This document shows, piece after piece, positions 13,751 through 15,409 of a DNA stretch of 15,409 nucleotides. A program made the translations under genes and the position numbers. This stretch comes from Chloroflexota bacterium (lineage in GTDB: Bacteria; Chloroflexota; DTOL01; JACQYG01): positions 1-15,409 of the forward strand of contig JACQYG010000041.1 in NCBI GenBank assembly GCA_016208345.1, read 5' to 3'. Positions within the stretch are counted from its first letter, which is position 1. Every line of letters starts with the position of its first letter. The notes beneath the pieces were generated by a model, which did no database searches, was not told the origin of the DNA, and saw only the letters and a list, made by a program, of their open reading frames with translations.

Positions 13751-14521
13751 TCACTCCCGGGCCAGCGTCAGCCCCCAGACCGCCGCTGCGCCGGCATTGT
13801 AGAGCTCCCCGGCACAGGACTCCAACGTCGCGCCGGTGGTGCACACGTCATCCACCAAAAGAACTCTACGGCCCATCACCTGGCCATCGGCGCAAGCAAA
13901 GGCGCCCAACACGTTCGCCCGGCGCTCCACCGCATCCAGACCGATCTGCGAGCGCGTGGGCCTGGCCCGGACCAGCGCTTTTTCTGCCAATGCTAGTTTG
14001 CTTTTCTCCGCCAGGCATTGGGCCAGGAGTTCCGCCTGATTGTACCCTCTCGCCCTCAACCGCCGGGGGTGTAGGGGCACTGGCACGATGAGGTCCACCG
14101 GCAACGGGTGACGATCCAGATGGTCGGCCAGGAGAGCGCCCAGGGGCGAGGCCAGTGACCTGAGATTTCGATACTTGAAAGCGTGAATGGCCTTTCGGAG
14201 AGGATCCACGAACGGGCCCACAGCCCTGATCCCACTGATCCGCAGGGGCGAGGAGGCACAGAACTGGCAGACGGTGCCCCGGGCGTTCGAGACGGTCAGG
14301 GTCTGCCCGCAGATGCGGCACCACGGTGCCCTCACCGGTAGCACCCCGCCCCTGCACCCGGAACAAAAGGTGTGAATCGAGCTCTCGGGAGCCAGGAGCA
14401 AGCCCTCGCCCTGGGCCAGAGGCGGATGAAACAAAAGCCCCTTGGCCCTGGCCAGGAGGCTTTTGGCGAGCTTTCCCCGGACGATCAATTGCCTGTTCCG
14501 GGTCAGATTGTTGACGACTAT
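13751..14521 (-). CDS. ComF-like phosphoribosyltransferase with fused partial DUF192 domain
   Basis: A 256-residue chimera. Residues 1-52 (VVNNLTRNRQL, AKGLLFHPPLAQGEGLLL, SSIHTF) match the first half of a DUF192 domain. At about 14365/14366 the sequence passes in frame to ComF: CSGC, CRICGQ and CQFC zinc-ribbon cysteines, then KAIHAFKYR, VPLHPRRLRARGYNQAELLA and the PRPP-binding VLLVDDVCTTGAT. ComF proteins act with DNA uptake and repair machinery. The ComF part seems to lack one of the usual four CxxC pairs, and the DUF192 part lacks its FM..PIDV half. No ATG, GTG or TTG precedes the DUF192 part. An ATA at 14519-14521, overlapping the tadC stop, is nine bases from GGAGG. Otherwise the first TTG is 11 codons in. 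Confidence 0.75.
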   Translation of the reverse strand: MVVNNLTRNRQLIVRGKLAKSLLARAKGLLFHPPLAQGEGLLLAPESSIHTFCSGCRGGVLPVRAPWCRICGQTLTVSNARGTVCQFCASSPLRISGIRAVGPFVDPLRKAIHAFKYRNLRSLASPLGALLADHLDRHPLPVDLIVPVPLHPRRLRARGYNQAELLAQCLAEKSKLALAEKALVRARPTRSQIGLDAVERRANVLGAFACADGQVMGRRVLLVDDVCTTGATLESCAGELYNAGAAAVWGLTLARE

Positions 14522-15409
14522 TTCCCCAGCCCTCCCAACGCACGCAGGATCTTCGGTATGGCCGGCCCCAGGATGACCACGAACAGGGACGGGAAGATCA
14601 ATAATACCAGCGGAAACACCATCTTGACTGGGGCCTCGTGGGCCTTCTGTTCCGCCCTCTGCCGGCGCCGCACTCTCATCTGATCGGACTGGATGCGCAG
14701 CACCCGGGCGATGCTGACCCCCAACTGGTCCGCCTGGATGATCGCGGCGATGAAGGTCGTCACGTCTGGCACCTCGCAGCGCTGGGCCATCTCGCGGAGG
14801 GCTTCCCGCCGGGCCTTTCCCATGCGGATCTCGCCGATGACCCGGGCGAACTCCATGGTCAACGGGTTGGTCCACTTCTCGACCACCTTGGCCATGGCCG
14901 CGTCGAACCCCAGCCCGGCCTCCACGCTGATGGTCAGTAGGTCCAGGGCATCCGGCAGGGCCTTGACGATGGCATTTTGCCGCTGCGAGATCTGCCGGCT
15001 CAACCAGATATTGGGCAGGTAGAACCCCAGCACGGTGAACACGGCGGTCAGGATCACCGTCTTGGGCAACGGGTTCTTCCCCAGGTATAAGACGAGAAAG
15101 CCACCGGCGCCCAGGATCAGGGCCAGGAACCCCTGCAGGCCCAGGAAATCGTTGGCCTGAAGGCCCCTGGGGTTGCCCGCCAGCGTCAACCGGTGCCTGA
15201 TCCCGTCTATGGTGCTCTGAGGGGTGTAGCGCAGCACGAGCCGGGCAAAGGCGCGGATCACCGGCTTCACCACCCGGTCGAAGAAGGGCTGTTGTAGCTC
15301 GAGCTCCTCCAGCGTCCGGGGTTGGCGGGCGGCGTATTGGGTCAGGCGCGCCTGCGCCTGGCTCGGCCGTGCGGAGATGGCGAACCCAATGAAGATCACG
15401 ACCACGCTG
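14518..15409 (-). CDS. tadC: Type II/Tad secretion inner-membrane protein TadC-like, 5' partial
   Basis: The gene runs off the right edge; about 296 C-terminal residues are visible and probably only the first few tens are missing. It is a T2SSF-domain protein, the inner-membrane platform of Tad-type (Flp pilus) machinery. The signature ALPDALDLLTISVEAGLGFD leads the domain, followed by GEIRMGKARREALREMAQR and QADQLGVSIARVLRIQSDQM. Hydrophobic segments lie at about 85-107, 113-132 and 268-288, counting from the first visible GTG. The long charged RVRRRQRAEQKAHEAPVKM before the last segment is typical of TadC. tadB and the ATPase tadA would be expected upstream, outside the window. Its stop overlaps the start of the comF-like gene. 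Confidence 0.9.
   Translation of the reverse strand, partial: SVVVIFIGFAISARPSQAQARLTQYAARQPRTLEELELQQPFFDRVVKPVIRAFARLVLRYTPQSTIDGIRHRLTLAGNPRGLQANDFLGLQGFLALILGAGGFLVLYLGKNPLPKTVILTAVFTVLGFYLPNIWLSRQISQRQNAIVKALPDALDLLTISVEAGLGFDAAMAKVVEKWTNPLTMEFARVIGEIRMGKARREALREMAQRCEVPDVTTFIAAIIQADQLGVSIARVLRIQSDQMRVRRRQRAEQKAHEAPVKMVFPLVLLIFPSLFVVILGPAIPKILRALGGLGK
14531..14535 (-). promoter_or_regulatory. Shine-Dalgarno GGAGG before a second ATA start
   Basis: Minus-strand GGAGG inside the tadC 3' end, nine bases before ATA (14521-14519). The ATA overlaps the tadC stop as ATAG, mirroring the common ATGA coupling arrangement. The conserved DUF192 strand begins immediately after the ATA. Confidence 0.5.

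Noticed and set aside
14522..14875. Long upstream extension of the comF-like frame (to 374 codons)
   Set aside because: It lies wholly inside tadC in another frame and has no protein-like conservation. The recognisable DUF192 sequence begins only at about 14521.
1..15409. CRISPR array, tRNA or rRNA genes, integrase or transposase, toxin-antitoxin or phage genes
   Set aside because: No regularly spaced repeats, no tRNA-like cloverleaf or CCA end, and no matching protein motifs were seen; all large frames are housekeeping genes or their shadows.

Overview
The window is about 15.4 kb of GC-rich (roughly 60% by eye) bacterial chromosome, densely packed with housekeeping genes. I infer Chloroflexota (Anaerolineae- or Dehalococcoidia-like) with moderate confidence. 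The reasons are the TadC-type secretion gene beside DUF192 and comF sequence, a RecG with a long N-terminal extension, an uncharacterised coiled-coil protein next to coaD of a kind I associate with that phylum, FabK as the only enoyl reductase seen, and heavy use of TTG start codons. No rRNA, tRNA, CRISPR array, phage or complete insertion sequence was found.

Layout. Positions 1-10126 are all minus strand and read from right to left: yloU (Asp23/Gls24), fakA (DAK2/YloV), a DegV/FakB gene, recG, rsmD, coaD and a coiled-coil gene. A strong sigma70-type promoter (2892-2920) then begins a second unit: yceD, rpmF, fabK, fabD and fabG, the last running off the left edge. Positions 10127-10456 form the divergent region between yloU and rpmB and carry a degenerate inverted-repeat element. 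rpmB (plus strand) and a possible small downstream ORF run into rlmN (minus strand). Further right, still minus strand, are a YugP-type membrane zinc peptidase with its own promoter and a terminator-like 49-base palindrome, fmt, a comF-like gene and the 3' part of tadC.

How the genes relate. The block combines ribosome assembly and translation (bL28, bL32, YceD, RsmD, RlmN, Fmt) with lipid supply. The lipid genes are FabK, FabD and FabG for synthesis, FakA with a DegV-type FakB for phosphorylating exogenous fatty acids, and CoaD for the CoA that feeds acyl carrier protein. The order rpmB / yloU-yloV ... recG ... fabD-fabG recalls the Bacillus subtilis cluster. Here DegV stands where sdaAB-sdaAA lie, and rsmD-coaD-(coiled coil)-yceD-rpmF-fabK stand where fapR-plsX lie.

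Most unusual points. (1) The comF-like gene begins with the first half of a DUF192 domain, joined in frame to ComF. (2) Two genes have no conventional start codon near their Shine-Dalgarno sequence, but an ATA codon sits at the right distance in both. (3) An inverted repeat exactly brackets the -10 box of the yceD-rpmF-fab promoter. (4) A perfect terminator-like palindrome ends only a few bases before the rlmN start. (5) Two dispersed-repeat-like palindromic elements lie between genes.
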